Assembly: GCF_014805625.2 (NCBI RefSeq)
Contig: NW_023998440.1
Coordinates: forward strand, 741,234 to 805,233
Direction of reading: 5' to 3'
Source of the DNA: Glossina fuscipes
Taxonomy: Eukaryota; Arthropoda; Insecta; Diptera; Glossinidae
DNA: 64,000 bases
This document shows positions 1-12,090 of this stretch, in pieces (the first letter of the stretch is position 1; each line of letters starts with the position of its first letter). The translations under genes and the position numbers were made by a program. The notes beneath the pieces were generated by a model. The model saw nothing but the letters and a program-made list of their open reading frames with translations, did not search any database and had not been told where the DNA came from.

Positions 1-1785
1 ACTGTAGAATAATGTTATCAAGGTTAAGCAGCAGTTTAACTTTAAAAAAATTAACGAAGACGAAGAGATATGGTCGTGCCGCCTTCGGGTTTGAAGTATT
101 CGGGAAACTATAAACTTCTTGGGCATAAATTATAAGTCGCATAATTAATGCCTTTACGACTCTAATTTTGATTTGTAGACATTCACGGAATAAAACTCAG
201 AAATTGACCCGACCGAGAATACAGAGAATTTATTTGTGCTTAATGTGTGGCTCAATGCGTCCTTGTGCTAGAAGTGGCCTAGGATATAAAAATTCCGCAT
301 TGTACGAATTATTTCCGCCTTTTTTTTGTTTTCTTGTAAAGCGAATCCCGAAAAGAAAATAGGGGAATTTGCCTCTGTTTCTGTATTAATTATATTTTCC
401 TCTAATTATAGCCAAATTTAGTTAATGTCACTGAGAAATCAATTTCGATTGCTTCATTCTATCTTCGGCATAAGTGCGACGTATCGAACTTGTTAATAGT
501 GCTGCATTAGACACGCGATATCTTCTGTCTCCCTCTCTACTTTCTGCCTATTATTATAAGGAGAGATTGCTGATCTGTGCGCATTAGGCAATACGAACGA
601 CAATTATTCCATTGCGCCTAAAGCATGGAGAAGTGACATTTAATTATTGGGTTAACAGATTTTAAAATTAATTTTTATATTGAATAGATTTCAAATACCA
701 CTGCAAAGAGGACATCTGTATGTAGGGGTAGCATTTCAAATGAAAAAAAATAAATTTTATAGTATTTATTGGCAGAGAACCTACTATGCATGTATACTTT
801 GCTCATATACAGGGGCTCATAATACTCATAACAGGACCTTACTTATTGCGATGGATATAAATTTTCTGCGCTTTATATAATCTATTAAAACCCCGTACCA
901 TTTTTTTATTAAATGTCTGTGGGTATAGAGCTCAAAGTTATAGTGAAAAAGATCAAAAGACGAGCACGAACAAATCTCAAATCAATATTTTTTGCGTTTC
1001 GCAATTAATTGATAAAAATAAATATTGTAATCTGATATTCGCTCTTCTTTCGCTTGTTTTCGAGTTTAAGTGCACAATTTCAATCCATTAGAAAGATTTG
1101 GAAAAGAACGAATTTATAACATTTTAAGATATTCTTAATGGATCTTATATTTTTGTATTATTTTATATTTGCGACCGGTAAACCCGTATCGAAATGCGGC
1201 ACTGCACCTTCACTCATTGCTTGAGCTGCAGAAATAAGACGGATTTGGGAATAAATATTGATTTACGAAATATTCATCGCTACTTGATTACAAGCGTGCA
1301 CATTTATTACGAACTGAATCAAAAATGCTACCATCAATAGATACGTCGAGTACGTCTAGTACAACTGTCGGGTTTGATTAGAATGAAGAACTTTGTTCGT
1401 TATTAACAGCCAAGTGGATATAGTGCAAGTGGATATATAGCAAGCCACTGACAAATGTGTGGGCATTAACCGACTGACTTCACAGTATACTCTTAATTGT
1501 ATGTTATATACGTAAGTTTCTGTGAGACGCTGTCAAAATTGGAAGTGAAAAAAAATTTTTCTTTTATTTTTGGATTTGTGCTCGAACCAAGAATTTGTGT
1601 AAAAAAAGTGAACCGTGTTATTTTAAAGACGGGTAGAAAGAGGATCGGGCGCCTGTGTAAAATGTCGGTAGTTCTAATGTTAAATATTTGGAATAGGGCA
1701 CATATAGTATTTGAGCGGAAAAAAATATTTAATAATTATACCCTGCGGTGCTACACCCCCAACAAGTAATATTCAGAACAACTTA
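1..1785. other. AT-rich stretch, nothing recognised
   Basis: No convincing coding or repeat homology is visible. Open frames are short, start at random ATGs and are lysine/phenylalanine rich, as expected by chance in AT-rich DNA. I see no splice-flanked exon candidate. Confidence 0.5.
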
Positions 1786-1787
1786 AG

Positions 1788-1985
1788 ACACAGCTACGTT
1801 TTGGAATATCGGCCAACTCGGAGTCACTTTCTGAATCGATCGAAGCTAGCTCTACTCGTCCGCTTCGTTTCTTTGTGTACAACCTACAGGTCGCAGTCTT
1901 CGAGATATTTTGATGGAACTATCTACACCGATATTTTTTGACCCAAAATCGAACTCTCTAAAAAATTGTTCGGAACGCACCAGTT
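1788..1985 (-). repeat. Dispersed repeat family B, fragment
   Basis: On the plus strand this reads as the reverse of family B. It has a segment resembling 'gagtcactttctgaatcgat', then a pyrimidine-rich stretch, then 'cctacaggtcgca' followed by 'gagatattttgatgg', and a tail with 'aaattgttcgga'. The same ordered blocks recur at about 19.07, 34.14, 47.98, 54.49, 59.1 and 62.9 kb. No reading frame is preserved. The class of the element is unknown. Confidence 0.6.
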
Positions 1986-2186
1986 TATATTATATTTATG
2001 CAATTGTATTAAGCGAAGTGATGTAGGGCGAAGTCCCGCTATAGCATTTTTCCTTGGTTTAAATCATGCAAAGTCGGGCTTAGCTCGATAAAGGTGTGGG
2101 TGTAAGAAATACAGCGACGAATCAGCCTCGACATAGGAGTTTGAACGGATAAAAAAAGTCAAGTCAACTCAATTCCCAACTCTCGG

Positions 2187-2199
2187 TCTTTCCCTCTCC

Positions 2200-2232
<33 letters not shown>
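2187..2232. repeat. (CT)n microsatellite
   Basis: A nearly pure CT dinucleotide tract with a few T interruptions. Confidence 0.95.
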
Positions 2233-4085
2233 CATTTCTCAACCTTTGTTTCTTTCTGCCTCCCTTCGGCGCCATTAAGAATGCAAATTAACTGCATTTA
2301 CAGCAAACATAAAATTGTTCCAAAACTTGAGATTTGATTGCATTCCAATAAAATGGAATTATGTATATTTTGTTCTAAAAACGCTAATTCAGTATATTTC
2401 ATTGAACTAATTAAAACTTGGCAGATGTCCCTTGTTGGCCCAAAAAGAAAAAAGAAACGAAACAAAATTTTACTGTGGATATATTACATCAAACGATAAG
2501 AGACGAACGTGCGACGTATCTATCGCCACAAAATGTATTCACAAAGCCAAACACACCCATATGGAAATGCAGGCAGATAAATATCCTCAATTGAATTAAT
2601 GCAATAACTAACCAGAAAATAGCGTTGAAAGAAGAGAGAAAAAAACTGAACGTCATCAGTGCGAACTGATAAACGCAGAAAGGGGCAAACACAGGCATTA
2701 CGGTATAATATCTTAAATTAAAGTGTAGCAAAAAATAGACAGAATTTTTTTTTTTTTTTCGATAAAAAAAAGGAAAAAAACACAAAAAAATCCAGCATTT
2801 ATTCATATTTTTAACTAAATGCAAAAAATGCATCGTCGAAAATCAAGGAGTGTAAGCTCAGTGATCATGCGTACAAGGCGGGTGAAGAAGAACGTCAAGG
2901 AAGAAGGAAAGAAAGAAGAACATCCAAGTAGAGCAGTCGAGCAATAATACTAAGGCCGATGATGACAAGAGATGTGCAGACATCATGTGTTAACAAAAAT
3001 ATAAATGTTTTCTATGGCTTGAATAGCATTTGAATTTCTCATAATGCACGCTTGTACAAAGTTATGTGCACTAGTGGAACGGCGCTGCATATTCGCGGCG
3101 CAGCCAATGGTGTAACCTAGCAGCCGTTTAACAAAACTGACGCCGCCAGTTTTTGATGACACAAACGACGCCGTATAGGCTACAGTTGTTGTTAACAATG
3201 TGCATAAAATAAGCGCAAGCAGAGACTAAAAAAAAACAAAAAAACAAAAAAAACATGCATTTCATTGGCTCAAGTGCTGATTTGTATGCTATGCAAAATA
3301 ACATTTCGTTTTTTTCTGTTTTTTTTTTTTTTTTTTGATGTTGTTATTGTTTTGTAGTTATTCCTGTGAGTAGCATATCATCATTCTTAGCGTATCATCG
3401 CAATTTTCTGTAATTGTTGTTTTTTTTCGTTTTTGGGTTTTCTTACATATGCACATATTTTTTCATCAGGTCTAGTTTATGTTCGTCATCTCCTCCGCAC
3501 AATTGTTAATGTTGTCACTATAGTTTGTGCCGTTGTCGTTTATTGGTGTTGCTATTGCTATTATTGTTGCTTTTGTTGCTGTTGTTGCTGTTGTTGCTGC
3601 TGCCACTTTACAACAGTTGGTTTATGTTTGAGTTGTAGTTTGCTACGCATGATAAACTCTAAAGATGATATATAAGTACAATCATATATGAGCGAACACA
3701 TACGCTTGCTTGTACAATATAAAGCTAACAAAGGCATGTCAGCACATCAGGAGGTTACTGTTAGCTTTCCTTTAACTCAAGTTGTACGCCACCAGCCCAC
3801 ATACTTTGTACAAAACATTCGCATAAAACTGTTTTGCATTCGAGTAAGATTATAGGAAAAAATTGTTCCAATTTGCTACCTACAGTGAGTGCAATTGTGC
3901 GTTGTTTGCTATGCTATGTGTGTATATGTTTTTTTAATTCTTTTTTTTCTTTTTTTCTTTTTTTGATTATTTTATTTTTATTTTACTTTTGCTTCCTTTA
4001 TTTGCATGCGTTTTATGTAATTCATTCAGCTACTGTTGCCGTATATTTCTTTTTTTCTTGTTTTTTCATTTTTTTTTTTTATTCT
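2233..4085. other. Low-complexity, AT-rich stretch
   Basis: Contains A/T homopolymers (about 2745-2775, 3230-3255, 3316-3335, 3940-4080) and the triplet tract listed separately. A 71-codon minus-strand open frame at 2983-3198 lies in a locally GC-richer patch (3080-3180) but matches nothing I recognise. I see no gene. Confidence 0.5.
3540..3606. repeat. (GTT/GCT)n triplet microsatellite
   Basis: Imperfect GTT/GCT/ATT triplets in tandem. The reverse strand is a CAA/CAG tract of the kind common in dipteran noncoding and glutamine-rich DNA. It also makes a spurious cysteine-rich open frame. Confidence 0.9.
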
Positions 4086-4087
4086 TA

Positions 4088-4702
4088 TCACAGAAGTATG
4101 AATGGTATACTCATTTTGTCAAAACGTTTGCAACGCCCAAAAGGAGTCTTCAATATAACATATATTGATCGCCGTCAAATTCTGAATCAATTTACCCAGG
4201 TTCATCTGTGATATGTCTGTTGTAAACATTCTCCTGGCAGAAGCATTTTAAGTTCTTGCACGCCGGTTAGTATTAAACATATGTCAAGTCGGTTGAAGAC
4301 CAACTCCTATAGTATCACTTATACTGACAACACTTCTGTTTTTGAAAAGCAAAAAAAAAAATGTGGTTTTTTACTCGTTACTCACCAACTATAACAAATA
4401 ACTTTACAAAACTTTGAACGCTTAATCAATCGACGATGCTGTAGTATATGTATAAAAACGGGACAAATTGACCACGCCTACCCACTATTACAATATATCA
4501 ATATATGTATAATTCTTTTAACGCGCAGAAGCAAGTCTCAAAAGCCTCATAAAGTACATGAATTCTTGGCCAGTTTCAAATTTGCAATGCCTAAGTTCGC
4601 CTGTCCGTATCTGTGGTAGACGTTTTCTTTTCTGTAGAAATGCCTATAAATCGACTAAAAAATTGCAAGATTCGGTCACGACCGGATAAATTTTCTGACT
4701 TG
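4088..4702 (-). repeat. Dispersed repeat family A, copy 1
   Basis: Reverse-orientation copy. It starts near 'ttttgtcaaaacgtttgcaa' (the end palindrome), runs through a 'cttgatcag/gatcgccgtcaa' block, a 'gaccacgcctaccc' block and a 'cttggccagtttcaaattt' block, and ends with the other palindrome 'attcggtcacgaccggat'. A long T tract (about 4702-4720) follows directly. No coding capacity is seen. Confidence 0.75.
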
Positions 4703-5274
4703 TTTTTTTTTTTTTTTTTTCTTTGAATCATCTATTTATTTGTTCAAATGGCAACGGATTTTCCAGACAACATACAGCAAACACACCGTTGCTTTTCTGT
4801 TTCAAAAGCTAAACATTCTTGAGAGACAAAGAGCGAAAAAAACAGTGCGTTTTGTTTTAATGAAGAGGGTGAATATATAATGTAAAATAATTGAGAGGAC
4901 AGTTGTTACTTACGTGCTCGGTAGATACGTATCAAGCTACATTTTTTGAATAATTTCCAAGTCTTTAGTATAATTTATTTTTGACTATAGAATATCATTT
5001 TAATTACCGTTCATTCACTAGCAAATAGCTATTTCATTATCCCTGTAACGGACACAATAGAGTTTCTAGTCTAATTTACCTCTTTGGATTGGCTTTTCTC
5101 ACTAAGCGAGGCAAACTGAATTAAAATTTCAGGTTTAGGTATTCTGCTTACCTCGTTAGGATTGCATTAAAGATCTCAAGGATAATTTTTGAATTTGTTA
5201 GGGTAAGAGTGTGGGAATTTGTATTGTGTATCTGTAGTAGTTTATGAATAAGTAACAAAAAATGCAGAAAGTGA

Positions 5275-5950
5275 AGATGTTCGTATTTTTTGCATTGTAG
5301 GCGTGTCCTTTGATCGGTTTGAATCATTCTCAAATTCTTTTGCAAAAATTATAAGCCATGTCTTCATTAGGAGAATGTTTGCCACAGATATTACGCGGTT
5401 AGGCAGACGGACACATGAGCAAATAAACAGATGGACACACTTCCTTGCACTTCCTATTTTACGCTGCTCAAGGATTTATACGGTTTACAGAGTCTTCAAA
5501 GCTTGTTTCTAACACATATATCAAATTTTAATGCACTAAAATATTTCCTGACCGCCTCCGTTGTTCTACAGATACTATATCATCGTCTATATGGTATATG
5601 TTCAAATTTTTAAATGTTTCCCCGCTATAGTTTCTCAGTAACGAGTAAAAAATCATCTGATTTTCCTTTTGTAAAACAGAAATGTCCTTAGTTTACGTGT
5701 TACTCATGACCAATTTGACCCATTTTCAATATCAACCTGCGTGCAAGTACTTCCAATGGTTCCACCAACTTCGATGTCGATAGATTCATTTTCGCAGCCA
5801 GAAGAACGTTTGCAGACGGACAGACGGACGAGCTTACATTTATTCACAACATTCTGATCGGATAAATATGTATGCTTTACGTAGAAGCTGAAACTTCCTT
5901 TTGGACGTTGCAAACATTTTGACAAAATCAATATACCCTCTAAGAGAAAA
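5275..5950 (+). repeat. Dispersed repeat family A, copy 2
   Basis: Forward-orientation copy. Visible blocks in order are 'taggcgtgtcctttgatcgg', 'cttcattaggagaatgtttg', a short cagacgg/gacac purine-rich patch, 'acagagtcttcaaagcttg', 'acccattttcaatatcaacc', 'cagacggacagacggac', and a terminal 'gcaaacattttgacaaaat' followed by 'ataccctc'. The 5' end palindrome is missing, so the copy is truncated. With copy 1 it forms an inverted pair separated by about 570 bp. Confidence 0.72.
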
Positions 5951-7449
5951 GCAATACAATTATCGCAGCCTGAGCAATTTAGTATCGTTTTTTCTTAATG
6001 TCGGTTTCTTTAAAATCATGGTGATAAGTCTATTTTTAAGAAGGGAGTGGAGACACCACACGCCATTTCATGCTTGGCTATTAATTCGAAAATTCGTTGC
6101 GAATGTGGAAGAAATTGAATTCCTTCTCAATCCAAAGCATTTTATTTTGATAGCAAAGATCTAAGTTCCACAAAGTGGAAATTCATGCAACATGGACCGT
6201 AAACTATATCATAACTTAACAATGCCTTTAGATAATCAATTTTTCATTACATCATGCTGACGACCAGAGCAAGCAAAAATTTCAAAAATTCTATGCTTAT
6301 GTTGAATGTATTTTATCATTGGTATGCTCGTTGCTTTGATAGAAAAACTTGCAGTTAAGATAAATTCTTTCTTCGCGATTTTTATGTAGCTACCACACGC
6401 GACTCTACCCATTGACATTATACCGTTCAAATACCTTTATCATTAGTTTCGGATACAACATTTTATATGCTATTGACCTATTAAAGCTAAGAGAAGAAAG
6501 ACTGCTGATGTTGGCCNNNNNNNNNNTTAAAGCTAAGAGAAGAAAGACTGCTGATGTTGGCCGTATGTTTTCCCTGAAAGTGATTAGAAAGCGTTCTTGT
6601 GACAGTTTCCTTGAGGCTACGCGGGCAAAACGAAGAGAATCAACTCAAACTGAATAAATTTGTTATGCGCATTAAACGTTGGAAAATTTACTTGCAATGT
6701 CTTCATATTTGGCTTGTTTAAGGCGCAGTTGCCCGGGAGACAAGTACGAGGTGTCTTAAACTTCAAGCACGATTTAAATATGCAGCAAACGTTGTCAGGA
6801 TTACAAGAGAGTTTTTATTGTTAAACAATATTTCAAAAATAATGAAAGTTTGGCGGCCACATCTCGCAAATTTCGTACGAAGTGTGGTCACCTTGATGGT
6901 TTCATTAATCGTCGTTATTAGACAAGTGAAATTTAGCTCATGAAGTGAAGGAAGAATAATCTTTGAATGAATTACCTTTTATATATTTTTCCTTCCAAAG
7001 TTTTCTCATTTTGTTGGAACTCTGTCAGATATAGAATTTTTCCCCTAAAGAGTCGCTCAAAATATTCGAATCCAAGATTCGCTTTTCTTCTATGTCAAGA
7101 CGTGGCTGCCATTATTTCATTTTCATAACCTGTTGGTTATTTCGTAACCATCATTTATATGGAACTATAAGGGCGTTGTGTTATTGTAATCTAGACTGGT
7201 GGAAAGCTGAATGTAGGAAGTGAGCTACCATAAACAAAAACTGTCGGCATCGGGACCTTCTGTGCGGCTTCTTGTCACGAAAAGCAACGTTTCTACGATA
7301 AGATGCATTTAACACTGCAGCGCAGACCCTCTTTTCCGACAAACTTCTGCGGTAAAAGTGTTTTTGCCGCCCGACAAAGAAAATGAATTCTTTTAACAAC
7401 GCTTCAGTCTTGCAAAACATATGCTCTCTTGAATTTCACAACAAAAATA
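5951..7449. other. No recognised gene; assembly gap inside
   Basis: AT-rich DNA without a convincing exon or repeat match, apart from the N-run artefact at 6481-6562. A 79-codon minus-strand open frame at 7181-7420 is arginine and phenylalanine rich and unrecognised. I treat it as chance. Confidence 0.45.
6481..6562. other. 10-N assembly gap flanked by identical 36-bp copies
   Basis: Positions 6481-6516 and 6527-6562 are identical over 36 bases and are separated only by ten N characters. This is the usual signature of two contig ends that overlap but were joined with a placeholder gap. The open frame crossing it contains undefined residues and should be ignored. Confidence 0.95.
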
Positions 7450-8295
7450 AACAAGTAAGAAAATTATATTAGACTGTGACGGAATCTTTTACACCCGTCA
7501 CCGTCACAACAAAATTTTTGTGTTCTATAACATGGAGTAGGCGCAGCTGATTTTTTCTATTTTCAAAATAAGGATTTTTGTTATGTAGGCATGTGCGCGT
7601 TGAAAAGTTTAGGTTAATTCCAAGTTCTTTTGCGAGTTTGTAGGCGATGTCTTCATTTTCGCTAACGAGAGAATGTTTGCCACGTATACTACAAAGTTGC
7701 GCAAATGGATCGATGGGCAGATGAGTAGGGGGATATACTTAGGCGCATTCCAAATTTGAAAATGGCCAAGAATTTATATACTGTACAGGATTTTCGAAGG
7801 GGTTTTTGCAACTCGCTTCTGCACGTCTTAAAGATATCGCGAAAAGAATTTAGTTTTGATTTATTATAATATTGGTTAGGTGTGGACAATTTTTCCCATT
7901 CTTGCACATGTACTATGTCATCATCCATAGAATCCGCGTTCAAAGTTTGTGTAGATCTATCCCTTTAGTAAAAAACGTGTTCTGTTTTTTATTCCTTTAC
8001 AATTCTATTCCTTTTGTTTGCAGTTTACGTAAAACGTCGGCGTATCCTTCAACCGATTTAACCCATTTTTAATACCAACCTTGCGTGCAAGAACTTCCAG
8101 CGTTTCTGCCAGCAGAGTGTTTACAACAGACATTTCACAGTTGGACAGACGGACAGATGAACAAGGTTAAACCATTCCATAATTTGATGCTGTCCAAGAG
8201 CATATATACTTTGTGGGATGCTTCCTTCTGGGCGTTGCAAACGTTTGCAAACGTTGACAAAGTTAATATACTCCTCATCCTACAGTGACTAGTAT
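7450..8295 (+). repeat. Dispersed repeat family A, copy 3 (longest)
   Basis: The fullest copy. It begins 'aacaagtaagaaaattatat', carries a mutated first palindrome, then 'ctttt-acacccgtcacc', 'gagtaggcgcagctgatttt', 'attttcaaaataaggattttt', 'taggcgatgtcttcattttcgc', a gat/gac-rich patch, 'aagaatttatatactgtaca', 'tggttaggtgtggacaattt', 'ggacagacggacagatg', 'gatgcttccttctgggcgtt' and the distal end, where the 'gcaaacgtt' motif is partly duplicated. It is noncoding. Confidence 0.8.
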
Positions 8296-8689
8296 GAGAA
8301 GTTCTCCTCAAAGAAAATCCAGTTTTTCTCAGTGAAAGGAAATGGAATCGGACAAATAAATTATTAATATATTATTATTGTTATTATTTTAATTTTAGAC
8401 TAATGAAATAAATTCTTAGACTAAAAAAATACATTGAGCACTAGCAACACAGGCTATCGGCTCTAATTTAAATAAATGTACATTAGATAATGAGCTTAGT
8501 AGTATTAATAGAGTAATATTATCTATTGAATATATTATTATTATAAGTAGTCAGTGTTTTTCTATTCATCATTCATTTCTGTTTTTAAACAGAAAGTTTC
8601 CGGCCGTCTTTTTTTAGTCTTCTTCTCATGAGTTTCTTCTTATCTTTCATTAATTTCATTATGGCCTTCTTTATTTTATAATAACACCT

Positions 8690-9010
8690 GCTTTTTGTTT
8701 ACTACAGCCATGTTGGTTCGTATGCATAAAGCAAAATCTTGGCATCGTTTTCAAATTTCGCATAAGTCCTAGAGAACTTGTACTAGGAGTTCTACACAGA
8801 AAGTGCCAAACGTGGTCGTACTTAGTACCTCCGCTATCCATCTTGCCATAAGCGAGGAATTTGTTTTGCACGCAATCATTTCGCGCACATTTTCCATCAA
8901 ATCATCGCGTTTTCTTTTACTTTTTGGTTCTTTGGCCGAACTGACTTTGACATGTGTGTGGAGTAAGTAATCATCGCCATAAACTTTTTGAAAAATTTGA
9001 ATGCTTCTAT
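8690..9010 (-). pseudogene. Mariner-family transposase fossil, N-terminal domain
   Basis: The reverse strand reads QKVYGDDYLLHTHV, then a basic linker (KSKRKRDD) and ENVREMIACKTNSSLMARWIAEVLS. This follows the mariner order of first helix-turn-helix, GRP linker, and the 'ENVEKVREMI..NRRLTIRMIAEEL' second helix-turn-helix. Downstream (lower coordinates) the frame breaks at stops (..VQVL*DLCEI*K..) but stays alignable to the region after the second DNA-binding helix. No catalytic DDD domain follows, so the copy is truncated as well as decayed. The native protein would be about 340-350 residues. Identification is from motif order; the subfamily is not determined. Confidence 0.72.
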
Positions 9011-10202
9011 GAAAGCGTTACCGAGCCGTTGTAATAACAAAATTTAACACACATTTACGTTTTTCTGATGAGATGACAAAAGATGGCAGTCACTTTAAGC
9101 GCTAATAGTTGACAATGTGTTGGTGGATGCTTGCCTCGTTTTATAGAGCAGATTATCATATAGGCTGCAGGAGTAATTTTGATTGTACATAAATTATTAG
9201 AATGTTCTGTCGCTTAGTGTCACATTCCGTAGGTGTTGCGGTGTACGGGTATGTTCAAATTGAGGGCACTAGCTCTGGTAATTTTCTAGTTTTAGTTAAT
9301 TTTTTGCTTAAAATAGATTATGACTGAAATCAATTTACTTAGGGCTTGGAAAAATTAAAGCATATTTCCAGAAATTGTTGAACACTTAAAATAATTTTGA
9401 ATAATATCTTTGCGGCTTTTTATTGAAGCTAAAGAAAAGATAATTTGTATACCTTCAGGTATTGATTTGCTTTTAATGTAATTCATTTTAATCACTTCAT
9501 TATCGAGAAAGTCAAAAAAGCTATTGCTTGATACCTTTTTGGTTTTACGTAATCAATGTAATAACATCTAGAGTTTATTTATTTATTTTTTTTTTTGTTC
9601 TTCTAACTATTTACTGTTAACGTGATGAAAACACGAATTCAATAAAGAGAAAAAAGTAAACCGAAAATCCCTTAAGCGATTTGTCTACAAAAATAAAAGA
9701 TCACTTAAGAAATTGCTAGCAAAGAAACAACCAATCGATAGACGTAGCGACGAACAACCATGATTTTTGTGAGCCACCATGAAAATCGATAATGTCAACG
9801 ATTCATTAGCAAATGGTAATTTGAATTTTCCCATCATAATTTGCATGGAAATTTGGCCATTTCGCGTTTCGTTCGCTCATTTGCGATGCCACTCTCTCTC
9901 GAATAGTATAAACTTTAGTTTACAGCAAATGTATTGAATCAATTTGAAAAAAAAAGGAAAAAACTTTATAGTACATACATATGAAAAACAGTCAATTCAG
10001 ACTTTAAATACTATGTATATATATATGTATGCAAAGAAAAAGAGTAAAGGAATGAATGCTTGAAAAACGAGCTAAACGAGCGTTCGGTTTGTCGGTGGGC
10101 TTTTCTTTCTCTATATTGGATTTGCATTTAAATCTAACAATCTGTGATTGCAAAGACTGATGATTTTCATTTTATTAACAATTGCCTGCATTTAAATTTA
10201 TA
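9011..10202. other. Unique-looking AT-rich stretch
   Basis: No coding or repeat match is visible. The 9700-9900 part has a more balanced composition with ATTTGCAT- and ATCGATAA-like words. It could be a conserved noncoding block, but nothing in a single sequence proves that. Confidence 0.4.
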
Positions 10203-10283
10203 TGATGATCACGATGATGACGATGATGATGGTGGCGTTGTTAGTAGTAGTAGTGGTAGTAGTAGTAGTAGTAGTAGTGGTAG
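10203..10283. repeat. (GAT)n and (GTA)n compound microsatellite
   Basis: Imperfect GAT/CGAT triplets (10203-10232) are followed by GTA/GTG triplets (about 10242-10283). Confidence 0.93.
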
Positions 10284-10405
10284 CATTAGTGCAGCATAGA
10301 TACCCATAGGCGTGCAAAAAATAGCAAAAGAAAAACTTACAAGAAACGTATTTGAAATCAATATCAACAATCTTTCAATCAATTTCTACTATTTAGTTGA
10401 AAAAC

Positions 10406-10492
10406 ATGCACCGCGTGCGCTTCAAGGAAAACTCACCAAAAGGGTACGATTTCATTAAAGAGCAACAAAACAGACGCTTATATAATATGTAG
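10406..10492 (+). CDS. Candidate short ORF or 3' exon, 28 codons
   Basis: The ORF starts MHRVRFKENSPKGYDF, ends RRLYNM and is followed by TAG. The first codons use C or G at third positions (CAC CGC GTG CGC TTC AAG), unlike the surrounding AT-rich DNA. A plausible splice acceptor (pyrimidine-rich 'ctttcaatcaatttctac' then 'tatttag') lies at 10396, nine bases before the ATG and in frame. It could therefore be a terminal or internal exon rather than a free small ORF. The peptide is highly charged and has no signal or membrane segment. I do not recognise it. Confidence 0.2.
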   Translation: MHRVRFKENSPKGYDFIKEQQNRRLYNM

Positions 10493-12090
10493 ATATACGC
10501 AGTACTTTCCGCTTAATTGCCAAAATAGGTACTTCAAAAATAACTTAGTGCTCTACAATCGACATGAATACGTGCACGCGTCGTAATAGGTTCTTACATA
10601 TATGAAAAATATGACTTGTTTTAATCGGAAAAATACAAAATGGCAGAGCCTTTGCGGTTGATTCCCCCCATATACAAACCAATTTTCAAATTCACTAGAA
10701 AGGTTACACTAAGATTTACAATTGTACAGATGTTGAGTACTACAATATCGGATAAGATGAAATCTGGGCAATAATGTGAATAAGCCATTACAGTTTTGTT
10801 AGACGGGCTTAAGCACGCTCCCTATGACATGATTGTTTTCAATACGCGGTACAATGCCTTCGTTCACCAAGCTTAATTTCATAGACTTCAATTTAAAAAC
10901 CAGAAATAAACTGTTGTTATCACTAATATACGTGACGTAAAGGTGTTTAGAACACTGTGGGAAATGTGTACCGTTTTAGGTACACTATGGTATCACGTGT
11001 GTGTTATTTTTTCTTATAAGCGGAAAAAAGCTTCTATGCAAAATTATAAAATTTATTACCATATACCCACTACGGTAACCCTGGCGTGGAAAAGGCATGC
11101 ACTGTTAATATTTGCACTGTGAAAATAAAGGGTTTCCACTTAATACTAAGTACATGCTCTTCAATGGGTGCTGAAAGGAAATATTTACGAATGTTTAAAG
11201 TAAACCCGAACTATACTACCACTTAGAGTAGTATATGTATGTGTATATATTTTGCGTCCCTTATCGAATCTTTGCCCAAAAAGTGATGTATAAAATTATA
11301 ATAACTTGCATTAATATTACTATTTTAACAAACGTTTATATTATAATTAAATAATTTTGAAATGAAAAATAATAAATATATGAAGCAATAAAAGAAAGCA
11401 GTGTTCAGAGAAGATATATTTTTACAATTTGCATATCATTTATTCAGTTGCATATTTATTGAATAATTTTTGTATACAAAGTGTTTTAAAAGATTTCCAA
11501 AATGACCGGATGTCCAAATCATTTATTTAAAAAAAAAATTTCTCACTTCATTTATAAACCAAACACGGTTAATGTTCCCGACATCCGTTTTAAGGAAAAA
11601 CTAATGTAATGTTAAGGGCAAATTGTTTAAACATTTTCTCATTAATTATAAATCACAACATTGCAACCAGTTACCATAAATCGTTCAGCAATTACAACAC
11701 CTACAACACATTTACACACATATAAATACACATTGACCAGCAACATTAACATCACAATTACCACAATTTTAAGCTATATTTGGTACAAACATTTTCTAAT
11801 ATCATATCATGTGTTAATGTTCCATATGCATGTTTATCTCGGCTAAACAATTTGTAGAGGTCGACAGATGAATGTTGGTTTTTGGTCGAAAACAATAAAC
11901 CTGCAAAAAAAAAAAATTGAAAAGTGTTTAGAGGGAGCTTGGGAAATGTCTGCTGATACACAGCGTTGCGTATTATGATTGACGAAAAATTTGTACTTAT
12001 AGTTTAGTCAATATCAGTGTTAACTAATGCAAGGCAACGTTCTACAAAGATGTCAAGCGATTAACGAGAATATCTCATTTCTGCACTTAC
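10493..12090. other. AT-rich stretch, nothing recognised
   Basis: No exon or repeat homology stands out. Short open frames (for example 11661-11846) are threonine/isoleucine rich and follow AC-rich composition. Confidence 0.45.

Noticed and set aside
3433..3675. Cysteine-rich open frame of 80 codons
   Set aside because: It is the GTT/GCT microsatellite translated in one frame; no domain beyond the repeat.
6412..6657. Open frame crossing the N gap
   Set aside because: Contains undefined residues and the duplicated 36-bp contig overlap; an assembly artefact.
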